Below, one piece after another: positions 1-11,109 of a stretch of 64,000 nucleotides of DNA (within the stretch, counting starts at the first letter, position 1; each line of letters opens with the position of its first letter). The notes under the pieces are model-generated. The model saw nothing but the letters and a program-made list of their open reading frames with translations. It ran no database searches and was not told the DNA's origin. Made by a program: the position numbers and the translations under genes. Source of the DNA: Pseudoscleropodium purum (taxonomy: Eukaryota; Streptophyta; Bryopsida; Hypnales; Brachytheciaceae); assembly GCA_963969395.1 (NCBI GenBank), contig OZ017796.1, positions 41,282,243 through 41,346,242 on the forward strand, given 5' to 3'.

Positions 1-260
1 TTTTTTTCTAAAATTTGATACTTGTACTAGAAATAGCAATTTTAGATTGTTTTTTTTGTGAAAACATAGTCAAAGAACTTCAGAGGTTATACATTGCTTT
101 GCTAGATTTCTGCCCTAGCTTCTTCTTAGTCACTTTGACATTCCTTTTGGTGTTGTTTCCTTCATTTCTTTAACCTCTATTAGACATGACTATGTTTTCA
201 CAAAAAACAATCCAAAATTGTCATTTTTAGGAGAAGTACAAAAAAAATTTAAAACACTTT
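1..260. repeat. Inverted repeat at window start
   Basis: Positions 1-92 and about 171-260 are imperfect reverse complements around a spacer of about 80 bp. The best-matched block is gtgaaaacatagtc at about 58 against gactatgttttcac at about 186. Both halves resemble the right end of the TTAA-flanked element at 40202-41139, so this is probably two element ends facing each other. The outer part runs off the window. Confidence 0.6.
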
Positions 261-1099
261 TGGACACATTCAGCCGTAGGATCTTGTAGTATGATAATTT
301 TAGAAGAAGTTTAAAAATTTTCAAAAATTTCTACTATGTAGATTGCAAGATATTAGCATTTGAATTGACAAAAAGCCCTTTTTCCAGCCTTGCAAAAAAT
401 TAGGCAATCACACTTCACAAGGTCACATTTATATGAAAAAATGTCTAAAATGGTTGCAACTCTTTGAATTCATTCTTCAAGACAAATTGCCTACATGCTT
501 GAAAAATTTTAGTTCATTTAGAATTGTACAATATATAGGAAAAAATAGTAAGTAGAAAGAAATAGAGAATGAATCAAAACATGAAATTGTTAATTATTTA
601 GTTATGGAATTGAAAAATGCCAATCCCAATGGTTGTAATCTTGTAATAAATAATCTTCTACTTGTTTTTTAAAATTTTTTTTTCAAAAATATTGAAAATT
701 GAGTTCAATAAAGAGCTTCAAAGTTTATTTTGGAGTAGAGAATCCATAATCACCTTGCAAACTAAAATACCTCATAACCTTTGACTCATAGATCAAAATG
801 GAATGATTCAAAGCTTTCAATGTATACATTAATTTAGAAAATTAATTTCAAATTTTTGTTTTTGAAAAAAGTGATTTTTTCAGATCTGTTGAGACTGCCT
901 TAGTAAAGAAATAAACTACATATTTGGCCATAACTTTTGACTCATATTTCCAAATGTCCTAAAATTAGTGCACATGAAAGATATTCCTTGTCCACACCTT
1001 TTCTTTAAAATTGGGCCAAAAATCTAGAAATCTCCACTCACATACACCTATCCAAAAAAGTTATGTTTCCAAAAAATGCACTTTGGTCCTTTTTTAGGG
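186..1099 (-). mobile_element. Degenerate copy of TTAA/CCCCTAA element
   Basis: Read on the minus strand, this segment follows the 938-bp element at 40202-41139 in order. It shares the stretch around a word for tttgaatcattccattttgat and the start after the terminus. The terminus near 1099 reads accctaa after TTAT, a decayed form of TTAA plus CCCCTAA. It has no coding capacity. Assignment rests on by-eye similarity. Confidence 0.55.
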
Positions 1100-2329
1100 T
1101 ATAATGTTGTAAATGAAATGTATTTGCATATCTACATAGCAAGCTATTAAAAATAGAATACCACCAATCTTACAAAATTGGTGGCTCCTTTGCCAATTGC
1201 ATCTAAGAAAGTGAAATTTGGCATTGCAATTATTGCCTCCATTATAGTCAACTAAGGATTTTCTATCTTTCAATTTCTTCCCAACAAAAATCAACATTTT
1301 CTTACTGACAAGCTACGGAACTCTTATTTTGAGCCTTTCATTTTACTCTATCTTTCGAGCAAAGCTTTCACAATGTTTCAAAAGTGAGTGGTAATGTAGT
1401 TCAGTTAGATAAGGGAGTACTTTACATTGGTCCTACATTTGGATCAATTTTGTAAATAATTAAAATAAAATTTGAAGCTTGTCCAAAAGTTTATTAATTT
1501 TCAAACCAATTAATATTCAAAAAAAAAAAAAAAAGTTATTGGAAAAAATTTAGCTCATTTTGAAATCTAAAATGCTATAATTAGAAAAATTTAAAATAAT
1601 TTGAAAATAAATAAATGACATGTTGCCTAGTCAAGTTTTCAAAAGTAAACCATTTCAACACATAAGTATTGAAATTAACCTATAGGGTATGAAACTGAAG
1701 AAGAAAAATCTATTTCTAGTTTCAACATCAACAAGGATAAAGAATTTATTGGGTATAGTTCTACTAGTAGTGCTATGTTGGTCTCATATTATAACCAATA
1801 TTAAGGGGCTAGTAAACTAATATGAATGTAGCCATTTACATATGATTTATTAAATTCATGATTTTATTTTTGCAATGCAAAAGCTTTTTTCACATGTATT
1901 TGGTGAACTCGCTTTTCAATAAAAGAAAAAAGATACATCATAGGTGGTCAATCAAAGTAAAAACATGTAGCTTCCTATTATTGTCTTTAAGAGGGACTAT
2001 TCTCATCCATTTGGATTTAACTTGTTTTTTTGAATTCCCTAGATACTTGCAATGGCAATTTAGAAGTGTCCCTTCAAATTGTAGAATAATGGATGAATCA
2101 CTAGGGGTCTTTTCAAGCCAAAAGAAGATTGTGAGTTCCATTGATAGTTTGTTTGACTATTGGGAACTTGGGAACGCATTAGAAGAGTTTTGGGGGGTCC
2201 AGAAGCTTGGTTTGAGCCTATTCCCCTGCAGCTGTTCTCCATAGCGAGGGGAACGGCCCGTTGTCAGAATTTTTTTTTTTCATAAAAAAAATAAATTTTA
2301 GTCTCCAAACGTAAATTTTTATTATTATT

Positions 2330-2368
<39 letters not shown>

Positions 2369-3480
2369 TTATTTTTGGTCAATGACGTGGCAGGGTCTTG
2401 GCCATATCAAACTGTTGTGTCGAACCTGTTTTTTACGTTTGCAGGCTGTGATAACTCGAAGGCATCCAAAGGCCTCTAAAATCTTCTAACGTCTTAGGAA
2501 CTTTAGAATGTCAACAATCTAACATGGTTGAGACTTTGCCATGTTAGATAATATTAGTTAACTAATTAATAAATATTTTAAAAATATTTTTTAATAAAAA
2601 ACTTTTTTTTTTTTAAATTAATTTTTTTTTTAATACTTTTAAAAAATTAAAAAATTAAAAAATTTGGCTAGCATTGCAAGTGTTTATAGCTTTGAGAATG
2701 CCCCTAAAACAGTCTTTTGAAGGTCGATAAAAATATGTAATGCTTTTGCTGTGTGTTTAAACAACATAGTGATGTTTGTCGAAGTTATAGAACTATAAGT
2801 TCTCAAACCTAATTCCAATCCTTTCAATTTCATTTCCACATCAAAGAAATCATAATACAACTGTTTATAGTTTACACTACTTAGAATGGAATTAGGTTTA
2901 TAATTAGGTGCAATTAGGTTCATAAGTAGGGGGTTGCAATTAGACTAGGGATGATTTTGAGTATTCACACCATACCAAACATAACCTCAATTTCAAATGG
3001 TTGAATCTTGATTAACCATGTGCAACCAAGGGGCTAGAAAAAGGGCATCATATTGCTAAAGCATCCTTAGTTCTCCAAGTTATGGAAAATAACATGCCTC
3101 TCATTTAAGGAGAGATTGTCATTTTCCTTGAAATGAGCTCCATTGAAGTTATGGACACCATAATGGCAATGTGGAGAGTTTTGCTGATGTGGCATGTTTC
3201 AATTGGTTTAAGAGAGGTAGATTAAGATTGATAAATGATGCTCACTACTTGGCTTAAGCAAATTTTCAACATATTGGATATGAAGTAGAAATTTCATTGG
3301 TCTAGCAATGAGAGAAATCTAAGAGAAATTTCTACTACTCCCAACTAGTATTAACTTAGTGACTATAGATCCATCTAACATAGTTTAAATGTAAGAGACT
3401 TTTGCTATTGTGGCATGTTTTGATTGGTTAAGCAATCAAAGAAGTCAAACGGCTCAACTCTCCTACATTGACATTATGTC
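1100..3480. other. AT-rich intergenic DNA
   Basis: No gene is supported. The longest open frame (1858-2244, plus) encodes 128 residues with no recognisable domain, and three overlapping frames on both strands are similar in length, as expected by chance. A trinucleotide microsatellite lies inside at 2321-2369. Homopolymer A/T runs are common. Confidence 0.6.
2321..2369. repeat. (ATT)n/(AAT)n inverted microsatellite
   Basis: About four ATT units are followed directly by about twelve AAT units. ATT and AAT are reverse complements, so the tract can fold on itself. It is likely length-variable. Confidence 0.9.
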
Positions 3481-3481
3481 C

Positions 3482-3602
3482 GGTAATTGCAAAGTAAGCC
3501 AAGTCACCAAAAATAATTGCCAATCAGTACTAACCTCGCCACTTGTGGCTCGATAGATTCTAACCGACAATTATTTTTGATAACTTGGCCTGCTTTGCAA
3601 TT
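3482..3602. repeat. Inverted repeat, MITE-like
   Basis: Two arms of about 40 bp (3482-3521 and 3561-3602) are about 85-90% reverse-complementary around a 40-bp loop. Shared blocks include taattgcaaag and caaaaataattg. Weaker complementarity may extend outward to about 3468-3625. It could be a small foldback MITE, but no clear target duplication was found. Confidence 0.6.
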
Positions 3603-3604
3603 AA

Positions 3605-4402
3605 CTACCCTATAACACTAAAGTAGCTTGCATGCAGTTTGACTCTCCTTATTCAAGTGGTACCATTGCCATATGTATAGAAATGGGCTCCATTTCTAGG
3701 GTTATAATGGAACAACAACTCTTCGAGTTTTTCAAGCAACACAAACTTCAGTAAAGCTCGAGTCATCAATCCATGATCACAGACATTGGAAAGTTTTTCA
3801 GCACGTGATAAAAGCAATATTCCCCTCTACTTCACAGCGAATCTCAAACATCCCATTTTGAAACGGGAATCGATTTTGAGTCTGCAGAATGCGTAGAATC
3901 TGCACAAACAGGAAATCTCAAGGATTTTTAAGCAACGAGGAGTTACCGACGGCAGTGCGTCTGTTCTCCTCATTTCCCAAGGGAAGCTCAACAAAAATTT
4001 CATTTGAGAATGAAAACTAAGCACACCTTCCAAACAGAGAACCTAATGAGAGTGCACAGATAGTTAAAATGTGATGAACGTCTCAGGAAAGAGCATGTCA
4101 TGCGTAGAAAATTTCGGATGCAGATTTGATCGTTGACAGTGAAAGTCTGCACATACTGCAAAAGGACTGTTCACGATTGATTTTATTGCAAAAACAATCC
4201 TGTCTTTGGTAGCACCATGTTCAAGAAAATCACTTCAGCATACTTGCTGAAGAGAAGTTCAAAGAGGACTTAGTAATCAAATCCTAACAAGACCTAACTT
4301 TCGCCATTCCCGTTTTAATTGAAAACCAGGTTTAACGTAACCAAAAGTCTCCAGAAACGGCTTCTTGTCTTTGGCCTAGTACCTTCCATAGAAATGCTGG
4401 AT
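3605..4402. other. Spacer downstream of ubiquitin-like copy 1
   Basis: No gene is supported. A 68-residue minus frame at 3827-4033 has no recognisable motif. About 4330-4402 still resembles the 3' part of the related genes at 13990-14040 and 35680-35710, so the homology runs past the annotated stop of copy 1. Confidence 0.5.
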
Positions 4403-5368
4403 CTAATTTTCTCTAACTTCCAAAGAAATGTCTAGCGTAGCTTCTCTACCTTCTGTAGAAATGTTTGGACTACAGATTTCTACTCTGCAGGTGGGGCAGT
4501 GGGTTTCACGGACCTTCCAGGGGGTCACACAATCCCTGTGGTATCGACACCCACATTCTAAACTCTGGTGATCGTCTTCCCAGTACATGTCAAGCAAACA
4601 CATCACACATTGTGGTCGAGGTGAAGGGTTCGGCCTCGCTGTGATGATGAGAACCTCCCAATCAGACACATTGCCTGACGCATCAGTTTAAAGCAGTTGG
4701 TCAAGGACATCCAACAGGTGGCTCAAGGCAATCATCCAAACATGATCGCACACAATTGATTACTTACCAGCTTCACGAAATCGCTCGTATTCGTCCCCTG
4801 CAACCTTCTACTCGCTCGTGATTTCAACTGCAGATCCTCGCTTGCGTCCTGAATACATCCACTTGCAATCTGTGAATCCACAAGTACTGGCCTCGATGGT
4901 GCAGCGACACAGTGGACAAGTTGATCTCTCTGTGGTGATGTCGAAGGCACAAAATAACTGAGGGGAGATGACCCTCTTGCCATATGCTGTACACGACGAC
5001 TGTGTGCACTTCCCTTCAATGTTTAGACCCCAGAAAACTCTGCACCAGCTTTGTCCTTGACCATAAGTGAAGGCGATCCTCTGCAGAGCATCGTTGTTTT
5101 CCAAGTCCACAAAATGAGTCGGAAGGGTGCCTGATTGGGCTTCTGCCAAGACCGCCTGTACCAGGAGAAGCGTGGATTTCTTCCTTATACCATAGTCAGC
5201 TAAGGTTTGACCTTCTTGAAGTAGCTTCCCAGCAAACATCAACATTTGCTGATCAGGAGTTGTTCCTTCTCTGTCCCAAATCTTCGTCTTCACATTGTCA
5301 ATAGTGTCCGAACTCTCCACCTCTAAAGTGACTGTCGTCCCAGTCGATGTTTTGACATAAATCTTCAT
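4403..5368 (-). pseudogene. Ubiquitin-like/RING protein, copy 1, nonsense-disrupted
   Basis: Same two-exon architecture as the genes at 12989 and 34766. Exon 1 (5368-4769/4768) encodes an N-terminal ubiquitin-like fold and a six-Cys zinc-binding middle. A 93-bp GT-AG intron (4767-4675) follows, then exon 2 (4674-4403) with a RING-like finger (CVMC, CGC-x2-H-x2-C, CPTC). Where both relatives have a conserved SEW Trp codon (TGG), this copy has TAG at 4808-4810. The product therefore stops at residue 186, before the RING, although splice sites and downstream frame remain intact. The ubiquitin tail is also lost: relatives keep GGG after residue 73, here it reads LAEAQSG. It is either a young pseudogene or a truncated ubiquitin-like/zinc protein. 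Family architecture is seen; E3 ligase activity would be inference. Confidence 0.8.
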
Positions 5369-7149
5369 TGCCCCTCTTTTTCAGAGTTGGAACAGGTCAG
5401 ATCAGATTTAGGTCAAGGCTTCTTCGGAGATGTTCTCACTAAGCGTTTAATTATTCCCAGTCTTCCCACTCCTGGACCAGCAGTGTAGCACTCGTTACAC
5501 TTTGAATTTGGAATTCAGTGCTTGGACGCCTTGCCTGCGTTCACTCCCAGGTACCCAAATTCAGAATCCTCTCACAAAAACGTGAGCACTGATTGGCAAA
5601 GATCTTGTTGCTGCTGCTGCTGGAATTGTAGTCTCTGAAAAGAAATAAGCCTGACAATGTCCACAGAAATTCCAGTACATGGATCGATCAGAAAATTGAA
5701 TTTGAGCAAAGGCTATCGATTTCGACACTGAGCTGCACCGAACATCCTCTCATGGACTTCCACCTCCTACAAACGCCTACCAAGCTAACATAAAAAATCA
5801 AGTACCACATCAACCTCTACGCGCAGTCAAGCTTGCAAGGTGCATGCTGCTCATGATCATCATTACTTTACAACAAAACAGTCATAATCATGCCGTAAAA
5901 CCAGATAAAGATTTCTAGAATTTGACCGTATCTCTAGAAATACACAGAACAGGGGGGAGGAAATAGAGAAGTATCGCATGGCAAGAATAAGCACTTACAA
6001 TCAATCAACGAGGTGACCACAGAAACAACAGAAAGCCGCTCCAGTTATGCGTAAGTGATCGGCTACCCAGCCCCGCAAGAAGAGTTTCTGGGTTACGAAT
6101 ATGTTACCTGCACGCAACCAATTGAACAAATTACCGACAGTTTATCGATTTGCTGAAGCTGAAAGATGGTCGAGCACAAACATGCCCGTGCAAAACCTCA
6201 CGCAATGAACTCACAATACGTCCCCAAACCTAAAAGCAGAAAGATTTCTGAGCAAGAAGTTGTCCATGCACCTGCTACTAGCAGTGTTGCCTTCAAACGC
6301 TCCTCCCCGCTGGTCTTAGATGACACTCAACTACCGGGGAGGGTGGTGAGATACCAAAAAACCGAATGGCGTGGGATGCAGGTTCTATACCTGGCGGGGG
6401 CGACAGGTTCTTCTCCCTTGCTTGAAATCAGCCTCTCTTCCTGACGAAAAAACCCTTGCAGTGTGTTTCCTGAACACGCTTGTTTCAGAAACAAAACAAA
6501 ACAAAACGCTCTTCCCCACGAAACTCTTCTGCGAAAGGCAAGACAATCTCCTCAAAAATGTCGTGGCATGGATCACTTGGGCCTGAACGAGCACTTGAAA
6601 TCATTCCGACTCATTTGCAACACCTACACGTCCTCTCACCGACTTCCATTCACCTAGAATACCGACTTCTGCTGTGAAAACACTCTCGAACTGTAGATGC
6701 TCTGGATTACAAGAAATTAAGCAAGCTTTACCCTATTGAAAGTTGAACTTCATAAATCTGTTCTCAACTGCAGGGCAACTGGTATAACATTGCATAATAC
6801 ATCATCTGGGGCTTCCATTACTGGAGGGTATCTCCCTCTCCAGGGATACCTTAGTTCTGCTGGGACTTCCATTTAGTTCCCAATGCCTGAGTGCCTGAGT
6901 CCTTCTATACTACAGTGCACCTCATGGGTTGTGAGGTAGTCATCCAATGAAAACGTTGGGGCAGTCGCTAGATTCAGGGAAGTCAAAATGGGATCCCCAG
7001 AGTTGCTCATCAATGTTATGTGGCTCAAAAACTCGTCCCTACGTTAAATAGTAATCTGCGACACCAAGTCCTCCAATGGTACCGTGGTTCTGTTGAGAAA
7101 ATGTTTTTAATTCCAGTCTTGAACAGTGTTTTGGGTACTGATGTACTAT
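5369..7149. other. Spacer with one unassigned open frame
   Basis: This is the divergent spacer between ubiquitin-like copy 1 (minus) and the kinase duplicate (plus). Just upstream of 5368 it is similar to the leaders of the other two copies. A 92-residue plus frame at 6166-6444 is rich in Lys, Ser and Pro over its first 55 residues and could be an exon, since a GT-rich donor-like site follows its Leu-Pro-Gly-Arg. I recognise no domain and overlapping frames exist on both strands, so it is not called as a gene. Confidence 0.4.
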
Positions 7150-8889
7150 ATGGTAAACTATGTTGTGCCAGTGTGAAACTGTGAAAGTAAGCTCCGCCCG
7201 TTTCTGGATGGAGAAATTAAAGCTCCCCTGCGTCGTGAGCGATGACCGACAAATCTCTGCAGTCATCAGTCCCCAGCAACCTACAACAAGCCTGTAGGCG
7301 CAAACAAGTTTCCAATGCGATGGCGATGTTGAGTTTCTTTCCAGTCCTGCCCAAGTGAAGCGCGATCCAGGCGTTGCGAAGATCTTTAAGCGATTCGCAA
7401 TTCATACAGTTAAGCCAAGTTCTTGCGGTTTGCGGTTTGCGGTTTTAGGGTTTCGGGTCCACTTGATCATCGAATGGTTGCGCACTTGGAATTGCTTCTA
7501 TCTCGTGTTGCACTCACCTACCGAATTGCTTCTGTCGGTTGGTTTGGGGTTTGCGGAATCTTTCACGTTGTGCTCGACACCTCGTAAATGAGGATCGACC
7601 GATTGTTGGACAGTTTGATTTCACCTGTTTTTTCAGTTTAGGGTTCGAATGTTGAGCCTGGCGCTGACTTCCGTGCGGAATTGAATCTCGATGTTATGAT
7701 TTGAGAGGCGGTGTGCTAGTAATTTTGGTCTATTACTGACATTTTGTCGAGTCTATGTCGCAAGAGGATTTTTAGTGTTGGGAGGGGGCCTAGAATTTTG
7801 AAGTGTTAGTGCCTCATAGTCAGCCTGGTTAAATTAGCCCCGTTTTTTGGAGGCAAATGGCGTGAAATGTTCCTGCGAGCGTCCTTCTGGCGGCACCCAT
7901 GGGATAACATTTGTTCAGTTAGAATGTAGGTATTGTTTCCTTTTGTAGTCTGGTGCAGACTTTTTAGGCTCGAAGGGCCTGAGTATTCGTGAACACCAGT
8001 TTCTCCAATTGCCTAGGACGTGACATCATGGAGCTCTACCTCGGCTGTTAAGGTAGAGAACCCAAATCCCGGGCTCCATTGCTTTGTTAGAATGGATTTT
8101 TGTTGTTGGTCCTGTCAACATTTTTAAGAGAATTCCGAGTCACTGAAATATATATCATTTCAATACCTCATGAATTGTTGAAGTTCGAAGCAATAGGGTT
8201 CGAATCACGATCCCTGAGTAGCCTTGAACTATGAGTATTGCGTCTCTGGTGTATCTCATAGAGGCATCTTTGACTGGGATAGAACTTAGATCAAAGTGAG
8301 TCTTGTTTCGAACTCATGTGTTTAGATGACAGAACCTGCTTTGAAAATGGTTGACTTTTCTCGCTCACAGGAAAAGGAGATGATTCCCTACCTTAGCTTT
8401 GGAAACATTGGACCAATACACCACTAAGTTGGTTTAGATGGATAGAACTCAAGATTTCATTTTACATACTGGACAGACGTGCTCTTGACGACGAACTCAG
8501 GAGGACCAGAGAGGCTACTTCAAAGTAATTTTGGTGTGTTCACAAGATTGTGAGGTTAGGAATCTCGAACAATTGTAGCTGATGCGTCATTTCCTTCCTC
8601 CTGAAAGGTCTATTTTCATTCGATGATGACTATTTGCTTTCTTGCTTGTTGACACTATTATGAGGGTATTTGACTAAGAGCTGTTGCTGCCGAGTTCATC
8701 AGCGAGCTACTCACTGTCATTGTGTTTAATCCCAGGACCAACTTATTCATCACCGCGTCAGCTTTCTACTTTTGAGCGGACCTTCAGAATGTTTGAAGTT
8801 GAGAGGCTCTACGTGTAAATTTACAAGGAGCATAGAACGAAGACGAATTCAAGCATCTTATGCAAGGGTTTCGTTTTTTCGCAAGAGCG

Positions 8890-10137
8890 ATGGTCGACAT
8901 GAACGAGCAAGGTGGAATGTCGGAATTATTCCTGTCCGACGATTCGTCATCTGTTCCAACAACTGAAGCGCAGTTTGAATTGGAGCACGAGGTTGTAGAC
9001 TCTGGATCACCATATTCGACAAGGATTGACAGAATGAGTCATCAACGGTCGTTAAGCCTTTCCAGCGACATCGAATTCGACACAGCATTTTCGAAGGAGC
9101 ACTGGGCTGAGCTCGATCCATCGTTCGCCTTGACGAAAGAGGTCCTGACAAATCCCGAGGAAATTAGTGGGGTGTTCAATCCGGTGGATTTCGCCTTAGG
9201 GCCAATGCTTGCAGAAGGTGCCCAGGCACAAGTGTTCAAAGCGTACGTCGGCAGCAACGCTGCTTTCGCTGTCAAAATCTTCAAACCGGATGCTGTCCAA
9301 GCTCTCCGTTCTAAACTCCCTGCCAATCTGTTCGCTTGCTGTCACCCCGCCGTGTGCAGGATGATCAAGGGCGTCATCTTGGAGAATCAGAAATACGCCA
9401 TTCTGATGGAGATCCACTTGCGGGATTTACGCAAGGCCATGGATATGATTATGGAGAAGCGCAGCAACCAAGGTCCACCGTTTCAGGAGCCGGAAGCGTT
9501 GTTTTACATGCTGACCATTGCGTGTGGCGTGCACTATTTGCACTCCGTGGGCATTCTCCATCGCGATGTGAAGGCAGCCAATGTGTTGGTACGGTACCCT
9601 CTCCCTGCTGATTACCAATCCAAGGATTACCCTCCTGCTGGTGTGTTTCGGTGTGCAGTGGCCGATTACGAATGCTCCGCTGGAATTCTGGGCTCTGGCT
9701 TGTGGCGAGCACCCGAGCTTCTCCACTTCTCCAAGAACCGGCGGTCTTTGGGGAGCATGGAGTTCACCACGAAGATGGATGTGTACAGCTATGCTATGAC
9801 CTGCTATGAGATCTTGACGGGACTCATTCCGTTTGAACGGTATGGGAAGGTCCGATTGGATCGAGTGATCGATGGGCTCAGGCCTCAATTGCCTTCGCAT
9901 CTGAGCTCTGGGGTTAGGGATCTGATAAGCAGGTGTTGGCATGGAGATCCAGATGCGAGGCCTGAATTCGCAGAGATTGTGGAGGCTCTTGTGGAGATGG
10001 TTTCCAAGTTGGGTTTCAAGAAGGAGGATGTCGAGGGATATCACCACCAGAAACCTATGTCGACACCTCAGATGATTGAAAGGAGACTCGGCAATGTCGC
10101 GTCCGTGACTTCGAGATACGTCACTATTGAGGAATGA
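8890..10137 (+). CDS. TKL-like serine/threonine protein kinase, atypical DFG (copy A)
   Basis: Intronless 415-residue protein. Residues 1-100 are an acidic, Ser-rich tail with no recognised domain. Residues 101-375 form a protein kinase domain: VAVK-type Lys129 (FAVKIF), catalytic loop HRDVKAAN at 224-231, APE at 274-276, helix-F Asp297, and Arg357 of subdomain XI. The Gly-rich loop is poor (LAEGAQAQVF, one Gly instead of GxGxxG). The DFG motif is DYE (259-261): the metal-binding Asp is kept and Phe-Gly lost. Activity is plausible but not assured. The APE region and intronless layout fit plant TKL-type cytoplasmic kinases; substrate unknown. An upstream in-frame ATG at 8860 is absent from paralogue B, whereas ATG 8890 is shared, so 8890 is preferred. 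The 206-residue antisense frame is a shadow. Confidence 0.9.
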   Translation: MVDMNEQGGMSELFLSDDSSSVPTTEAQFELEHEVVDSGSPYSTRIDRMSHQRSLSLSSDIEFDTAFSKEHWAELDPSFALTKEVLTNPEEISGVFNPVDFALGPMLAEGAQAQVFKAYVGSNAAFAVKIFKPDAVQALRSKLPANLFACCHPAVCRMIKGVILENQKYAILMEIHLRDLRKAMDMIMEKRSNQGPPFQEPEALFYMLTIACGVHYLHSVGILHRDVKAANVLVRYPLPADYQSKDYPPAGVFRCAVADYECSAGILGSGLWRAPELLHFSKNRRSLGSMEFTTKMDVYSYAMTCYEILTGLIPFERYGKVRLDRVIDGLRPQLPSHLSSGVRDLISRCWHGDPDARPEFAEIVEALVEMVSKLGFKKEDVEGYHHQKPMSTPQMIERRLGNVASVTSRYVTIEE

Positions 10138-11109
10138 GTTGTAACTTGGAATGAGGTCGGATGGATGAGGTGAAGCGAAATGGTTGGAGTTAATTCAGCT
10201 GAACAGGACTTTACAACTGCTTGGGACCTGGGATGAATTTTTGGACGGGAAGGGTAAGAAGGATATGAAACCTATGTCTACTGAATGAAGTAGGTACCCT
10301 TACCCCTCAGGTACTGTAGTTGGGCGAGAGCAAAGGTGGCGTGAATGATATAAGAGTGTAGGATTATGATATCCTTTGTCAACACCTACCTTCAAATTTC
10401 GAAGTGCACAATTTATGCTAGAATCCATCTTCGACTTCTCTTTGTCTCTCGAAATTAATATAAGCAGATTTTGGAGCGTCCTGGCAAGTAACTCCTCAAA
10501 AATCTAGTTTTCTCCATACTGTTAGGAGTTGTAATAAATGATGGCATATTTTTTTGCTTTTGCACACTAGGGGACTTTCAGTTAGCGGGATATATGTGTA
10601 GTGAGTTGCATGGGTGGGGTAAACAGGTGGCCTGTGCTCTGAATCGATCACCAGATTTGAGGTGTTGAAATGAAGTTCTCTTGCACGGAGGTGGATGCCA
10701 CAGGAACTTAAGGTGTATCCCACCCCAGCAAAATTCGACCTTAAGGTAATACTTCGCAATTGAAACTCGTCGACGTCAGCTGTGCAGCAGACGCGCAATG
10801 ACTCTGGAATTTCTTGCAATGTACGTCCAACTGATAACAAGGGTTCACGCAGGAACTCCTGCTAACTTCGTACGTCCTAACAACAAGAGATTTAGTGTAA
10901 CAACGTTTTCTGGTCACAAGCAAAACCATTGCCATTGTTGGTTCGCTCAAGCTGGATGACGGGTGAGCACAAGCAGGACGCGCAGAATCTAGTCCATCTG
11001 CGCTACGCCTGACATTCGTTCCCAGATCCCGAAATACCAATGTAAAGTGAACTCCTCTGCTGTAGTAACTTTTATTTCAAGTTATTTCAGCAGCATATAG
11101 GTAAGCATA

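Noticed and set aside
1858..2244. 128-residue plus frame
   Set aside because: No domain, overlapping minus frames of similar size, and no duplicate or splice context in this window.
8190..8215. ggttcgaatc word resembling a tRNA B box
   Set aside because: No T-stem pairing, acceptor stem or anticodon arm could be built around it.
9427..10047. 206-residue frame antisense to kinase A, conserved in copy B (28273-28893)
   Set aside because: It is conserved only because the kinase on the other strand is 98% identical; it has no motif and lies wholly within the kinase CDS.
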